Positions 26,108-33,547 of a stretch of 64,000 bases of DNA are shown here, piece by piece. Below the pieces are notes generated by a model, which ran no database searches, was not told the DNA's origin, and worked only from the letters and a program-made list of their open reading frames with translations. Within the stretch, counting starts at the first letter, position 1, and each line of letters begins with the position of its first letter. The DNA is from Gp6-AA40 sp963741135 (GTDB taxonomy: Bacteria > Acidobacteriota > Vicinamibacteria > Vicinamibacterales > UBA2999): the NCBI GenBank assembly GCA_963741135.1, contig CAVUHC010000003.1, positions 372,001 to 436,000 of the forward strand, written 5' to 3'. The position numbers and the translations under genes are program-made.

Positions 26108-26194
26108 ATCCCAAATCCCAACTCCCAACTCCCAACTTGAATTCTTGGGATTTGCGGTTTGGATTTGCAGCTTGGGATTTGGGATTTGGGATTT
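26106..26194. repeat. Mirror heptamer array spanning stop-to-stop between convergent genes
   Basis: The left arm is AAATCCC twice, AACTCCC twice and AACTT (26106-26138). The right arm is GGGATTT, GCGGTTT, GGATTT, GCAGCTT and GGGATTT three times (26147-26194). The left edge forms the TAA stop of the plus-strand gene and the right edge forms the TAA stop of the minus-strand gene. Confidence 0.95.
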
Positions 26195-27449
26195 ACCGGT
26201 CCTGATACCGCTCGATTCGCGGATTGGTCGTCTTCGGCTGTTCCGTGGCTCGGGGGTTGATGTCTCCGCTGTCAGGGACGTGTCGGTCCGTCTCCTCGGC
26301 CGCCCCGTGCGAAGTTGGGCTGCGGCCTTCGGGCTCGCCGTGCGCCATCACCAGTTCGCTCCCGAGGCTCGGAACCGTGGTGCGCTTGTAAGCGCCCGTG
26401 GATGGCGTCGGAGGCGGCACAGGGCGCAGCGCGATGACGTCGGAGTCGGCGGGGGGGGACGTGACCGCAAAGCTTTTGGCTTCGCTCATCCAGACGCCGG
26501 TTTTCAGCCAGGGTGGTGTGCGGTACATCGGCAGATTTTCGTACACTGGCCGGCCGTTATAAGGCTTCGTGTCCGGCGCGAATGCGCGGTGCAGGCGCCG
26601 TTCGTACCGCAGCGCGTCGCTGTCATCCATCGCGGTGAACGCGCTCGGGCTGAACTCGGGATACCGAGCAAGGTCTTTGCGCGTCAGCGTCGTATGCAGC
26701 GCCGTCGCTCCCTCGTACGGTTCAATCTGGCCGACCGGCACGACATAGCGGCGGCCGGCAAACCATCCGCGCGAGTCGATGACGCAGTAAATCGGCCGGC
26801 CCGACTGGCTGTCCACGATAAACCCGTCGAGGACGCCGAGGTGCTCGCCGCCCTCATGGTTGTGAAGGTGGAGATCGCCTTCTTCGCTGGAGCCCGGCAG
26901 TTCCTTTGCCGCGATGTACCGCAGGCGTGACCGGTACCGCGTGGCGTCTTTGACGAGATCCTCACTGGCCGCCTGATTGATCCCGCGCTCGGCGAGCTTG
27001 GTGAGCGTGTGATCGGTCTGTCCTTCTTCGTCCAGCGTCTGCTGCAGGATCAGGACGGCGTCATAGTCCCCAAGCGACTCGGCATAGCTGCGGACGGTAC
27101 CGTAGGACGCCATCTCGTAGTGCTCGATGCGCTGAGCGGCCGCAATGATCGCTGCATCGAGAATGTCACCCCGTTCCGTCTCCCTGAAACGACGCCTGGC
27201 GTCCTCGATCAGTGCGGCCATGGCGCCGCTCGGGGTGGTGCGCGCGGGCTCGTTCAACTGCTCAATCAGAAGGCGCACCCGTTCGATGTGCACTCTCGTT
27301 TCGGCATGATGCTCGTCGAGCACGTGTTGCAGTCGCCCCGACGTCGCGCGGGCCGCCATGACCGGCAGCTCGGCGAGGAGCTGCTTCTCGGCATTCATGA
27401 GGTCGTGCAACTCGGCGGCATACAGATCGCGGAGGGTGACGCTTGCCAT
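26193..27449 (-). CDS. DUF892 (YciE/YciF ferritin-like) protein fused to a PRC-barrel domain
   Basis: Residues 1-165 match the DUF892 four-helix family (LRDLYAAELHDLMNAEKQLL, EHHAETRVHIERVRLLIEQL, AAQRIEHYEMASYGTVRSYA), proteins linked to stress responses in enterobacteria. After a linker, residues about 180-290 read as a PRC-barrel (HLGVLDGFIVDSQSGRPIYC, VDSRGWFAGRRYVVPVG). PRC-barrels occur in RNA maturation factors, photosynthetic reaction centres and many stress proteins. The last 100 residues are polar and low-complexity. The start is ATG 27449. The region upstream is shared with the divergent metallopeptidase gene. Fusion of the two domains is the notable point. Confidence 0.85.
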   Translation of the reverse strand: MASVTLRDLYAAELHDLMNAEKQLLAELPVMAARATSGRLQHVLDEHHAETRVHIERVRLLIEQLNEPARTTPSGAMAALIEDARRRFRETERGDILDAAIIAAAQRIEHYEMASYGTVRSYAESLGDYDAVLILQQTLDEEGQTDHTLTKLAERGINQAASEDLVKDATRYRSRLRYIAAKELPGSSEEGDLHLHNHEGGEHLGVLDGFIVDSQSGRPIYCVIDSRGWFAGRRYVVPVGQIEPYEGATALHTTLTRKDLARYPEFSPSAFTAMDDSDALRYERRLHRAFAPDTKPYNGRPVYENLPMYRTPPWLKTGVWMSEAKSFAVTSPPADSDVIALRPVPPPTPSTGAYKRTTVPSLGSELVMAHGEPEGRSPTSHGAAEETDRHVPDSGDINPRATEQPKTTNPRIERYQDR

Positions 27450-27520
27450 GAACAGTCTCCTGACGGCCCCGATTGCACGATGCGCACCAGTACGGAAAAT
27501 GCAGAGGCAGCGGGCGCAAC

Positions 27521-27526
27521 TATAAT
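27521..27526 (+). promoter_or_regulatory. Consensus -10 element close to the metallopeptidase start
   Basis: A perfect TATAAT at 27521-27526 lies nine bases before the GTG at 27536. Transcription starting 6-8 nt after the box would begin at or within 3 nt of the start codon, implying a leaderless mRNA. No clear -35 hexamer is visible. Confidence 0.5.
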
Positions 27527-27535
27527 CGGCGTTAC

Positions 27536-28540
27536 GTGGTCAAATTCGAATCGCTCGATCCGGAGATTCGCGGCGTCCTCGGTAAGAAGGTCAGCGAGCT
27601 CGGGCTCAAAGTGGAGGGCTCCCCGGTCGAGGGATACATCAGCGAGCTGTACAAGGAGCTCGAGCGCCGTGGTCTCAGGAAGTTTCAACCGGTCTGCTAC
27701 CTGACCGATGAATGGGGTTGCCCCGATCAGCAGCCGGTGCTCGGGATCCCGTTCTATCTGGCTGATGCGAAGCTGCGAAGGCTCGAGAAGGCGGTGGACG
27801 CGCTCGAAAGCGACCGTCAGATCATGATGTACATGCGCCACGAGGCGGGGCATGTGTTCAACTACGCCTATCGTCTCTACACGACACCCGAGTGGAGACG
27901 GCTCTTCGGTCCGTTCTTCCGCCCCTATCGCGATGACTACCGCCCGGTGCCGTTCAGCAGACACTATGTGCGGCACATCGAGGGCTGGTATGCACAGAAA
28001 CACCCCGATGAAGACTTCGCCGAGACGTTTGCCGTGTGGCTGACGCCGCGCTCGGGATGGCGCCGCAAGTACAAGGGCTGGCCGGCGATGCAGAAGCTCC
28101 GCTACGTGGAGCGGGTGGCGCGCGCTGTCGGCGATGTCGAGCCGATCGTCAACACAGGCGAGGTCGATATCACGCCGGAAGACATTAGCGTGACGGTGGA
28201 GCAGTTCTACCGCCAGGCCGAGGAGGAGCGCCAGGCACGTATCGACATCGCCCTCGATGGCCACCTCGGTCAGATTTTCCTGACGCGAAAACGCAAGGAA
28301 TCGAAGCCCGCAGCCGATATTGTGAGCAGGCATACGCCCGAACTGGTAGAAAAGATCACGTATTGGACAGGTGTCCGGCGGCCGATCGTCCGCGGGCTTA
28401 TCGACTCGATCTGTCGGACCTGCCAGCGTATGAACCTATGGGGAGAGGTGGGCGAGGAACCGCGATACCTCGTCGAGGTCACGGTGCTCGCGACAACGCT
28501 GGCGATGAATTTTCTTACCAGCGGCCGGTTTGAAACCTGA
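27536..28540 (+). CDS. Putative zinc-binding metallopeptidase (Peptidase_Mx-like)
   Basis: GTG 27536 (VVKFESLDPEIRGVLGKKVS) gives 334 residues. A longer frame begins at 27473 without support. The active-site signature is HExxH in MYMRHEAGHVFNYAYRLY near residue 105, with a downstream acidic motif PDEDFAETFAVWLTPRSGWR that could supply the third ligand. It lacks signal peptide and membrane helices, so it is cytoplasmic. The TGA stop overlaps the ATG of an ATP-grasp ligase by one base, so the two are translationally coupled. The substrate is unknown. Confidence 0.8.
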   Translation: MVKFESLDPEIRGVLGKKVSELGLKVEGSPVEGYISELYKELERRGLRKFQPVCYLTDEWGCPDQQPVLGIPFYLADAKLRRLEKAVDALESDRQIMMYMRHEAGHVFNYAYRLYTTPEWRRLFGPFFRPYRDDYRPVPFSRHYVRHIEGWYAQKHPDEDFAETFAVWLTPRSGWRRKYKGWPAMQKLRYVERVARAVGDVEPIVNTGEVDITPEDISVTVEQFYRQAEEERQARIDIALDGHLGQIFLTRKRKESKPAADIVSRHTPELVEKITYWTGVRRPIVRGLIDSICRTCQRMNLWGEVGEEPRYLVEVTVLATTLAMNFLTSGRFET

Positions 28541-29559
28541 TGGGCAGACTCAAGATTATCGTTCTTTACGACCGTGTCCTCATGGACGAGGGCGATGAAG
28601 CCGCCGCCGGCGACAAGTCGCCCGTGGTCCGTACGCTCGATAAGAAGGAAGTCGAGGAGGAGGTCGCGGACGCGTTGACCAAGCTCGGTCACGAGCCGGT
28701 CATGTACGAGATCGACGGTACGATCAAGAGCCTGCTCGGACTCGCGCGCATCGACTGCGACCTCGTGTTCAACCTGGTTGAATCATTTGCCGATGACGAC
28801 ACCGCCGATTTCAAGATCGCGGGCTTCCTGGAGCTGATTGGAAAGAAATACACCGGGTCGGGAACCCACGGCCTGATGCTGGCGCAGGACAAGGCGATCG
28901 CGAAGAAGATCTTTGCCTTCCACGGCATCCATACCCCCACGTTTGCCAAGTCGTTCCGCGGCCGCCTCGATTTCTCGCACGATCTCGAGTTCCCGGTCAT
29001 CGTCAAGCCGGCGCGGGAAGATGGCTCGATCGGCATCGAGTTCAGCGCAGTGGTGAATTCGATCCGCGAGCTGATGGAGCGGATGGACTGGTTGCACGCG
29101 AACTTCGATTCCCCGGTCCTCATCGAGGAGTACATCGACGGCCGTGAGATGTACGTCGGCGTCCTCGGTAACGACAAGCCGGAGGCGCTGCCGGTCGTCG
29201 AACTCGATCTCTCCAAGCTTCCCGACGGCACGCCGCGGATTGCGGCGGCCGAAGTGAAGTGGGGAAAGGGGACGAAGGCGTACCGGGACACCAAATCAGC
29301 GATTGCCTCGGATTTGAGCGAAGAAACGATGGCGACCCTTCAGCAGACGGCCGTCGCGGCTTACCAGGCGCTCGAATTGCGCGACTACGGTCGCGTCGAC
29401 ATGCGGCTCCAGGCTGATGGCCGCGTGCACGTGATTGAGGTGAACCCCAATCCTTGGCTCAGTTCCCGCGCCGAATTCGCCATGGCGGCCCGAAAATCGG
29501 GGCGAACCTACAACCAATTGATTGAAGAGATCATCGAGCTCACCTCGTCCCGGGCCTAG
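28540..29559 (+). CDS. ATP-grasp ligase (D-Ala-D-Ala ligase-like)
   Basis: This 339-residue ATP-grasp enzyme shows LVFNLVESFADDDTADFKIA (substrate-side motif of Ddl-like ligases), FPVIVKPAREDGSIGIEFSA (ATP-binding loop), LIEEYIDGREMYVGVLGN and the Mg-binding C-terminal motif DYGRVDMRLQADGRVHVIEV with NPNPWL. Such enzymes join a carboxylate to an amine. No other cell-wall genes are near, so a peptidoglycan role is doubtful. Its coupling to a zinc metallopeptidase suggests paired synthesis and cleavage of a peptide-like product. Product identity is not visible. Confidence 0.86.
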   Translation: MGRLKIIVLYDRVLMDEGDEAAAGDKSPVVRTLDKKEVEEEVADALTKLGHEPVMYEIDGTIKSLLGLARIDCDLVFNLVESFADDDTADFKIAGFLELIGKKYTGSGTHGLMLAQDKAIAKKIFAFHGIHTPTFAKSFRGRLDFSHDLEFPVIVKPAREDGSIGIEFSAVVNSIRELMERMDWLHANFDSPVLIEEYIDGREMYVGVLGNDKPEALPVVELDLSKLPDGTPRIAAAEVKWGKGTKAYRDTKSAIASDLSEETMATLQQTAVAAYQALELRDYGRVDMRLQADGRVHVIEVNPNPWLSSRAEFAMAARKSGRTYNQLIEEIIELTSSRA

Positions 29560-29759
29560 CCGCCGAAAAACCGCGGGAATTTCCCCATGCCCCTCCAAGT
29601 GGGGCTTGACAAATCTCGGTCGATGAGAGGGTTAGGGGCGCGGCTGAGGCGCGTCGATGCAGCGACAGTCCTGCAGCCAAAGGTCAAATCGCCGGGCTGA
29701 AATGCCAAAATTGCCAACTTTTCTGGCGTTTTTCGTTTCCGATCCTCGGTCAGGTGGTC

Positions 29760-29832
29760 TATACTTGTAGGTGCAGTTCCCCGGTTCGAGACCGGTCCTA
29801 CCACCACCCATTCTTCCTGCTACGGGGGACAC
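29760..29832 (+). promoter_or_regulatory. Predicted carD promoter and structured leader
   Basis: A TATACT box at 29760-29765 is a fair -10 element. The following leader contains GTAGG ... CCTAC enclosing the perfect hairpin CCGGT-TCGAG-ACCGG, ending CCTACCACCA, which resembles the T-arm and 3' end of a tRNA. GGGGGA at 29824-29829 is the ribosome binding site for GTG 29833. No full tRNA can be folded. Confidence 0.35.
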
Positions 29833-30438
29833 GTGACATTCCAGGTCGGCGACAAGGTCATCTACCCGAACCATGGGCTCGGTATCGTTGAACGAATCGA
29901 AGAAAAAACAATTCTAGGCACTACCTGCGGCTTTTTTCACCTGCGCATCGTGTCGAACGACACGACGGTGCTGGTGCCCGTCGCCAACGTCGATGGCGTT
30001 GGCCTTCGTAAGGCTATTACGGATGAGGAGGTCGAGCGCCTCTTCTCGCTCCTGGGCGACGGCAAGATCGACAACCATCAGAACTGGAAGGGTCGTTTCA
30101 AGGACAATTCCGACAAGATGCGCACCGGTTCGATCTACGACATGGCGGACGTGCTCAAGAGCCTGACGTTCCTGAGCAAGTCGAAAAGCCTGTCCTTCCG
30201 CGAGAAGCGGATGCTCGACCGCGCCAAGGCGTTGATCATCTCCGAGATCTCAGAGGTGATCCGCGAAAAGGCAATCGCGGTCGAAGAGCGGGTCGACCAG
30301 GCGCTTGAGAAGTGCTTCGTGGTCAAGGCGCGCAACCTGGCCAGGACGGCGGCGCGCAGCCCCAAGATTACGAAGCCGGTCAAGGCCGTCGCTGTGGCGG
30401 TCGTGGCCACCGTGCGGCGTGCTGCCGCGCGCGCGTAG
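29833..30438 (+). CDS. CarD/CdnL-family RNA polymerase-binding regulator
   Basis: GTG 29833 behind GGGGGA gives 201 residues. The N-terminal RNA-polymerase interaction domain is clear (FQVGDKVIYPNHGLGIVERI; FFHLRIVSNDTTVLVPVANV), followed by the helical DNA-binding domain (MADVLKSLTFLSKSKSLSFR, REKRMLDRAKALIISEIS). CarD proteins stabilise the open promoter complex. The C-terminal 35 residues are an Ala/Lys/Arg-rich tail (KPVKAVAVAVVATVRRAAAR), beyond the usual domain, and may add nonspecific DNA binding. It has its own promoter region and a strong terminator at 30478. Confidence 0.92.
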   Translation: MTFQVGDKVIYPNHGLGIVERIEEKTILGTTCGFFHLRIVSNDTTVLVPVANVDGVGLRKAITDEEVERLFSLLGDGKIDNHQNWKGRFKDNSDKMRTGSIYDMADVLKSLTFLSKSKSLSFREKRMLDRAKALIISEISEVIREKAIAVEERVDQALEKCFVVKARNLARTAARSPKITKPVKAVAVAVVATVRRAAARA

Positions 30439-30477
30439 TAGAACCCTCTTCGCCAGTTGCTTCCACCCTTCTTCGCC

Positions 30478-30511
30478 GCCCGGGCGGGACCTTCCGCCCG
30501 GGCTTTTTTTT
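30478..30511 (+). terminator. Intrinsic terminator after carD
   Basis: Perfect 10-bp stem GCCCGGGCGG/CCGCCCGGGC (30478-30487, 30494-30503) with a 6-nt loop, followed by eight T. Confidence 0.96.
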
Positions 30512-30522
30512 GTACTCTTTCG

Positions 30523-30598
30523 ACTACCGTCTACCGACGACCGTCTTTGTCCTGGTTTCATGCTGGGGTCGGTGGACGGTAGACGGTAGACAGTAGAC
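30523..30598. repeat. Mirror heptamer array (TCTACCG / CGGTAGA units)
   Basis: The left arm is ACTACCG, TCTACCG, ACGACCG and TCT (30523-30546). The right arm is CGGTGGA, CGGTAGA twice and CAGTAGA (30570-30597). It lies between the carD terminator and the plsC start 12 nt further on. The same unit recurs at 63652-63756. Confidence 0.93.
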
Positions 30599-30609
30599 TT
30601 CGCCATCGC

Positions 30610-31338
30610 ATGGCCGTCATCGCAGCCCTCCGCTCCGTCGTTACTTACGTCGCCACGGTCGCGTATATCGCCATCGCGGGCCCGGTTGGACTTGTGTTTG
30701 CCGCCGGGCTTCGCTGGAAGAGAGGCCTCTACGCCCTCGGACATACGGGGGTGGGGCTTGCGCTGGGATTGGCCGGCATCCGCTACAAGGTCACCGGGCG
30801 CCAGCATCTGCCCCCGGGCCCCGTTGTGTTCTGCTCGAATCATGAGAGCAACGTCGATGGTCCGGTGCTGTTCAGGGCGTTGCACCCGCAACTGCACATC
30901 CTCTACAAGGCCGAGCTTCACAAGCTCCCGATCATGGGGACGGTATTCGACGTGGGCGGATTCGTGGCCGTTGAGCGAGACAACCGCGAGCGGGCGCTCG
31001 CGTCGATCGGGCGCGGCTCGGAATCCCTCCGGGCGGGCAACTCGTTCCTGATCTTTCCCGAGGGGACGCGAAGCCGTAGCGGAGAGCTGCTGCCGTTCAA
31101 GAAAGGCGGCTTCATCATGGCGATTCAGGCCCAGACGCCAATCGTCCCCGTTGCCGTCCAGGGCGGGCGGGCGGCCATGCGGAAAGGCAGCGCGATCGTC
31201 CGGCCGGTCCACGTCAGCGTCCGCATCGGAGAGCCTATCCAGACCGCCGGCCTGACGCTTGACGATCGAGACGCTTTGATCGCACGGGTGCGCGAGCGGA
31301 TCCGGATGCTGCTGGACGAAGGGCCGGTGTGGACTTGA
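30610..31338 (+). CDS. plsC: 1-acyl-sn-glycerol-3-phosphate acyltransferase
   Basis: This membrane-associated enzyme acylates lysophosphatidic acid to phosphatidic acid. The 242-residue protein has an N-terminal hydrophobic helix (residues 10-40), the acyltransferase HX4D block as SNHESNVDGPVLFRA, the glycerophosphate-binding loop FVAVERDNRERALASIG, and FPEGTRSRSGELLPFKKGGF. These are the four PlsC motifs in order. It stands between two heptamer arrays, with no obvious operon partner, and is downstream of carD but separated by a terminator. Confidence 0.94.
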   Translation: MAVIAALRSVVTYVATVAYIAIAGPVGLVFAAGLRWKRGLYALGHTGVGLALGLAGIRYKVTGRQHLPPGPVVFCSNHESNVDGPVLFRALHPQLHILYKAELHKLPIMGTVFDVGGFVAVERDNRERALASIGRGSESLRAGNSFLIFPEGTRSRSGELLPFKKGGFIMAIQAQTPIVPVAVQGGRAAMRKGSAIVRPVHVSVRIGEPIQTAGLTLDDRDALIARVRERIRMLLDEGPVWT

Positions 31339-31345
31339 GGTGAGT

Positions 31346-31384
31346 CCCGGATTCCGGAACCCGGATCCCGGATCCCGGATCCCG
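31346..31384 (+). repeat. Heptamer array (CCCGGAT units), single arm but self-complementary
   Basis: CCCGGAT, TCCGGAA, then CCCGGAT three times and CCCG, in perfect 7-nt phase. The unit is itself nearly palindromic (ATCCGGGAT), so the arm can fold on itself. It lies between plsC and the VWFA protein gene. Confidence 0.93.
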
Positions 31385-31428
31385 AAACGATCTACACTCC
31401 AGAAGCCAGCTCCAGCCGTACGGGCAAC

Positions 31429-33474
31429 ATGCGTGCTCTCTTTTTCGGCCTGATTGCAGGGGTCGCGCTCGTCGCGACACCCGTCGCTCAAACTGTGCCC
31501 GCTCCTCCTGCTGACTCCCAAGCGGATGCGGGAGCGCTGATACACATCGATATCCACGCGACGCAGGATGGCCGTCCCGTCCCGGATCTTGCCCTCTCCG
31601 ACGTGGATCTGAGCGAGGACGGCGTCCCGCAAAAAATTGAAATTTTGAAACATGCGACCGCCTCATCGCGATCGTTCGTGGTGTTTCTCGACACCGCGCA
31701 CATGCGGTTCGAGCGCGCGCGCGACGTCCGCATTCCGCTGAGACGCTTTCTGGATCGCCTCGTGGACGATGACGACGTTGTCGGCGTGATGACGCCCGAC
31801 ATGACGCCTGCGGACGTCGAGTTCGGCAGCAAGGGCTCGGTCATATCGGGAATCCTGCAGGAGGAGGCCACGTGGGAGCGAACCCGCATCGGCTCGCGCG
31901 ATCCCAAGGAGGACAGCTACGCACAATGTTTTCCGGCGAACCAGTATCGCGACGTGGCGAGCGAGATGCAGGAGCGCCATCGGGAGAAGGTCACACTTGA
32001 CGCTCTTGAACGCCTCATGTCGTTTCTTGCAGGACGAGAGGAGCGCACGGCGGTTATCACATTGACCGACGGATGGCTCCTGTTCGGGCCAAGCTCGAGA
32101 ATCGGGGCCAACCTGACCAGCAGCCGTCCCGGTGGCGGCTTCGGCGGCTTCGGCGGCGGGGGAGGCGGCGGCCGTGGCGGGCGCGGAGGATTTCCGGGTG
32201 GCGGGCGCGGGGGACAAGGTGGTGGAGGTGGGCAGGGCGGTGGTACTCGCCCAGGGGATGACACCGGTGACGCCGGGGGCCGTGGGGTCGATAGCGTCGC
32301 TCGCACCGAATGCGAAGCCGATCGGCTGATGCTCGCGGCCATGAACGATGCGCTGCGCCTCGACCGGATCGCGGACGCCGCAAACCGCGCGATGGCATCG
32401 TTCTATACGATTTATGCGCGCGGACTCGCCTCGGACCAGACGCCCAACGGTGCGCCTCCTGCCGCCGTGGAGAACGAAGAGCGCGACCCGGCATCGCGCA
32501 TGGACGCCATGCGCCAGCTCTCAGGGAACACCGATGGCGTTGCCGTGACGACCATGACCGCGCTCGAGGCGGCAGCGACGCGCATCGCTGCCGACATGAA
32601 CGCCTACGATCTGCTTGGCTATCGCTCGACGAATGCAAAGCTTGACGGTAAGTTCAGATCGATTACGGTCCGGGCGCTCCGTCCGGGCATCGTCATTCGA
32701 GCGCGTCGAGGATATCGGGGATCGAGCGTCGAGGACGTCCTGAGCTCCGCAGGCAGCGGGACCGCGGCGATAAATTCGGCGCTCGGCGTCGTAGCGGCGG
32801 TGAGTCCCCGTGCGGCGTTCCGAATCAGGACGGCGACCGCGCGGACGGGCGACGACCCGGACGCGACCTTGTGGGTTGTCGGAGAGCTCGACTACCGCGC
32901 GCGGCGTGAACTTGCCTGGACTGCCGGTGCCGTCGCCGATGTTACCGTCGTCAGCGCCGACGGACGCGAGATTGCGTCTCGGACAGTCGAAGTGCCTGCC
33001 ACCGACGCGTCGTTCACGGTGCGCGCACCCGACGTTGGCGGCCTCAAACCTGGAGACTACGCGGTCCGCGTCCGCCTGCGTCCCAACAACGAGGTCGGTT
33101 TGCCGCTGTCCGACACCGGCCGTGTGGTGGTATCGAATCAGATGCCCGCGCTGGGAGAAGGGCTTCTCTGGCGCCGCGGTCCATCAACGGGTCCACGGTA
33201 TCTGATGACCGCCGACGCGCGGTTCCCACGCAGCGATCGGATCCGTGTCGAGATGCCTACGCGTTCGACGGCGACTGCCACCGCGCGAATGCTCGATCGC
33301 CTTGGCAAGCCGATTCAGATCCCGGTACAGGTGAGTGACCGCCCGGATTCGACGAATCAATTTCGGTGGATTGTGGTGGATGCCACGCTCGCGGCCCTGG
33401 CGCCCGGTGACTATGCCATCGAGACGACGCTCGATGGGGTGAAGCAGGTCACAGCCTTCCAGCTTGTTCCTTGA
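31429..33474 (+). CDS. Secreted VWFA-related acidobacterial protein
   Basis: This 681-residue protein has a signal peptide (LFFGLIAGVALVATPVAQ) and the N-terminal layout of the VWFA-related acidobacterial family (TIGR03436-like): HIDIHATQDGRPVPDLALSD, VDLSEDGVPQKIEILKHA and SRSFVVFLDTAHMRFERARD. A long Gly/Arg-rich insert (residues about 225-285) interrupts the domain. The C-terminal half is a series of beta-rich segments without a named domain. This family is abundant in Acidobacteriota and is presumed to act at the cell surface. Metal-ion adhesion residues are only partly conserved. Function is unknown. Confidence 0.86.
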   Translation: MRALFFGLIAGVALVATPVAQTVPAPPADSQADAGALIHIDIHATQDGRPVPDLALSDVDLSEDGVPQKIEILKHATASSRSFVVFLDTAHMRFERARDVRIPLRRFLDRLVDDDDVVGVMTPDMTPADVEFGSKGSVISGILQEEATWERTRIGSRDPKEDSYAQCFPANQYRDVASEMQERHREKVTLDALERLMSFLAGREERTAVITLTDGWLLFGPSSRIGANLTSSRPGGGFGGFGGGGGGGRGGRGGFPGGGRGGQGGGGGQGGGTRPGDDTGDAGGRGVDSVARTECEADRLMLAAMNDALRLDRIADAANRAMASFYTIYARGLASDQTPNGAPPAAVENEERDPASRMDAMRQLSGNTDGVAVTTMTALEAAATRIAADMNAYDLLGYRSTNAKLDGKFRSITVRALRPGIVIRARRGYRGSSVEDVLSSAGSGTAAINSALGVVAAVSPRAAFRIRTATARTGDDPDATLWVVGELDYRARRELAWTAGAVADVTVVSADGREIASRTVEVPATDASFTVRAPDVGGLKPGDYAVRVRLRPNNEVGLPLSDTGRVVVSNQMPALGEGLLWRRGPSTGPRYLMTADARFPRSDRIRVEMPTRSTATATARMLDRLGKPIQIPVQVSDRPDSTNQFRWIVVDATLAALAPGDYAIETTLDGVKQVTAFQLVP

Positions 33475-33477
33475 TTT

Positions 33478-33547
33478 GGCGGCCCGTAAAGGGCCGCCCT
33501 ACATTGCACAAATTGGACACTCGTAGGGCGGGGCTTTACACCCCGCC
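33478..33547. repeat. REPIN-like pair: two GTAG-headed palindromes in inverted orientation
   Basis: GGCGGCCC-GTAAA-GGGCCGCC (33478-33498), followed by CTAC, and GTAG followed by GGCGGGG-...-CCCCGCC (33523-33547) face each other across about 20 nt. Each has the GTAG head and a CTTTA-type loop, the layout of a REP doublet (REPIN/BIME). It fills the gap between two convergent genes and the second hairpin reaches the stop codon at 33547. Confidence 0.88.

Noticed and set aside
29772..29812. A possible tRNA gene before carD
   Set aside because: Only the T-arm-like hairpin and a CCACCA end exist. No D arm, anticodon arm or pairing acceptor strand could be found.
30250..31653. A 467-codon minus-strand frame
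   Set aside because: It crosses carD, a strong terminator, a repeat array and plsC, with no recognisable motif.
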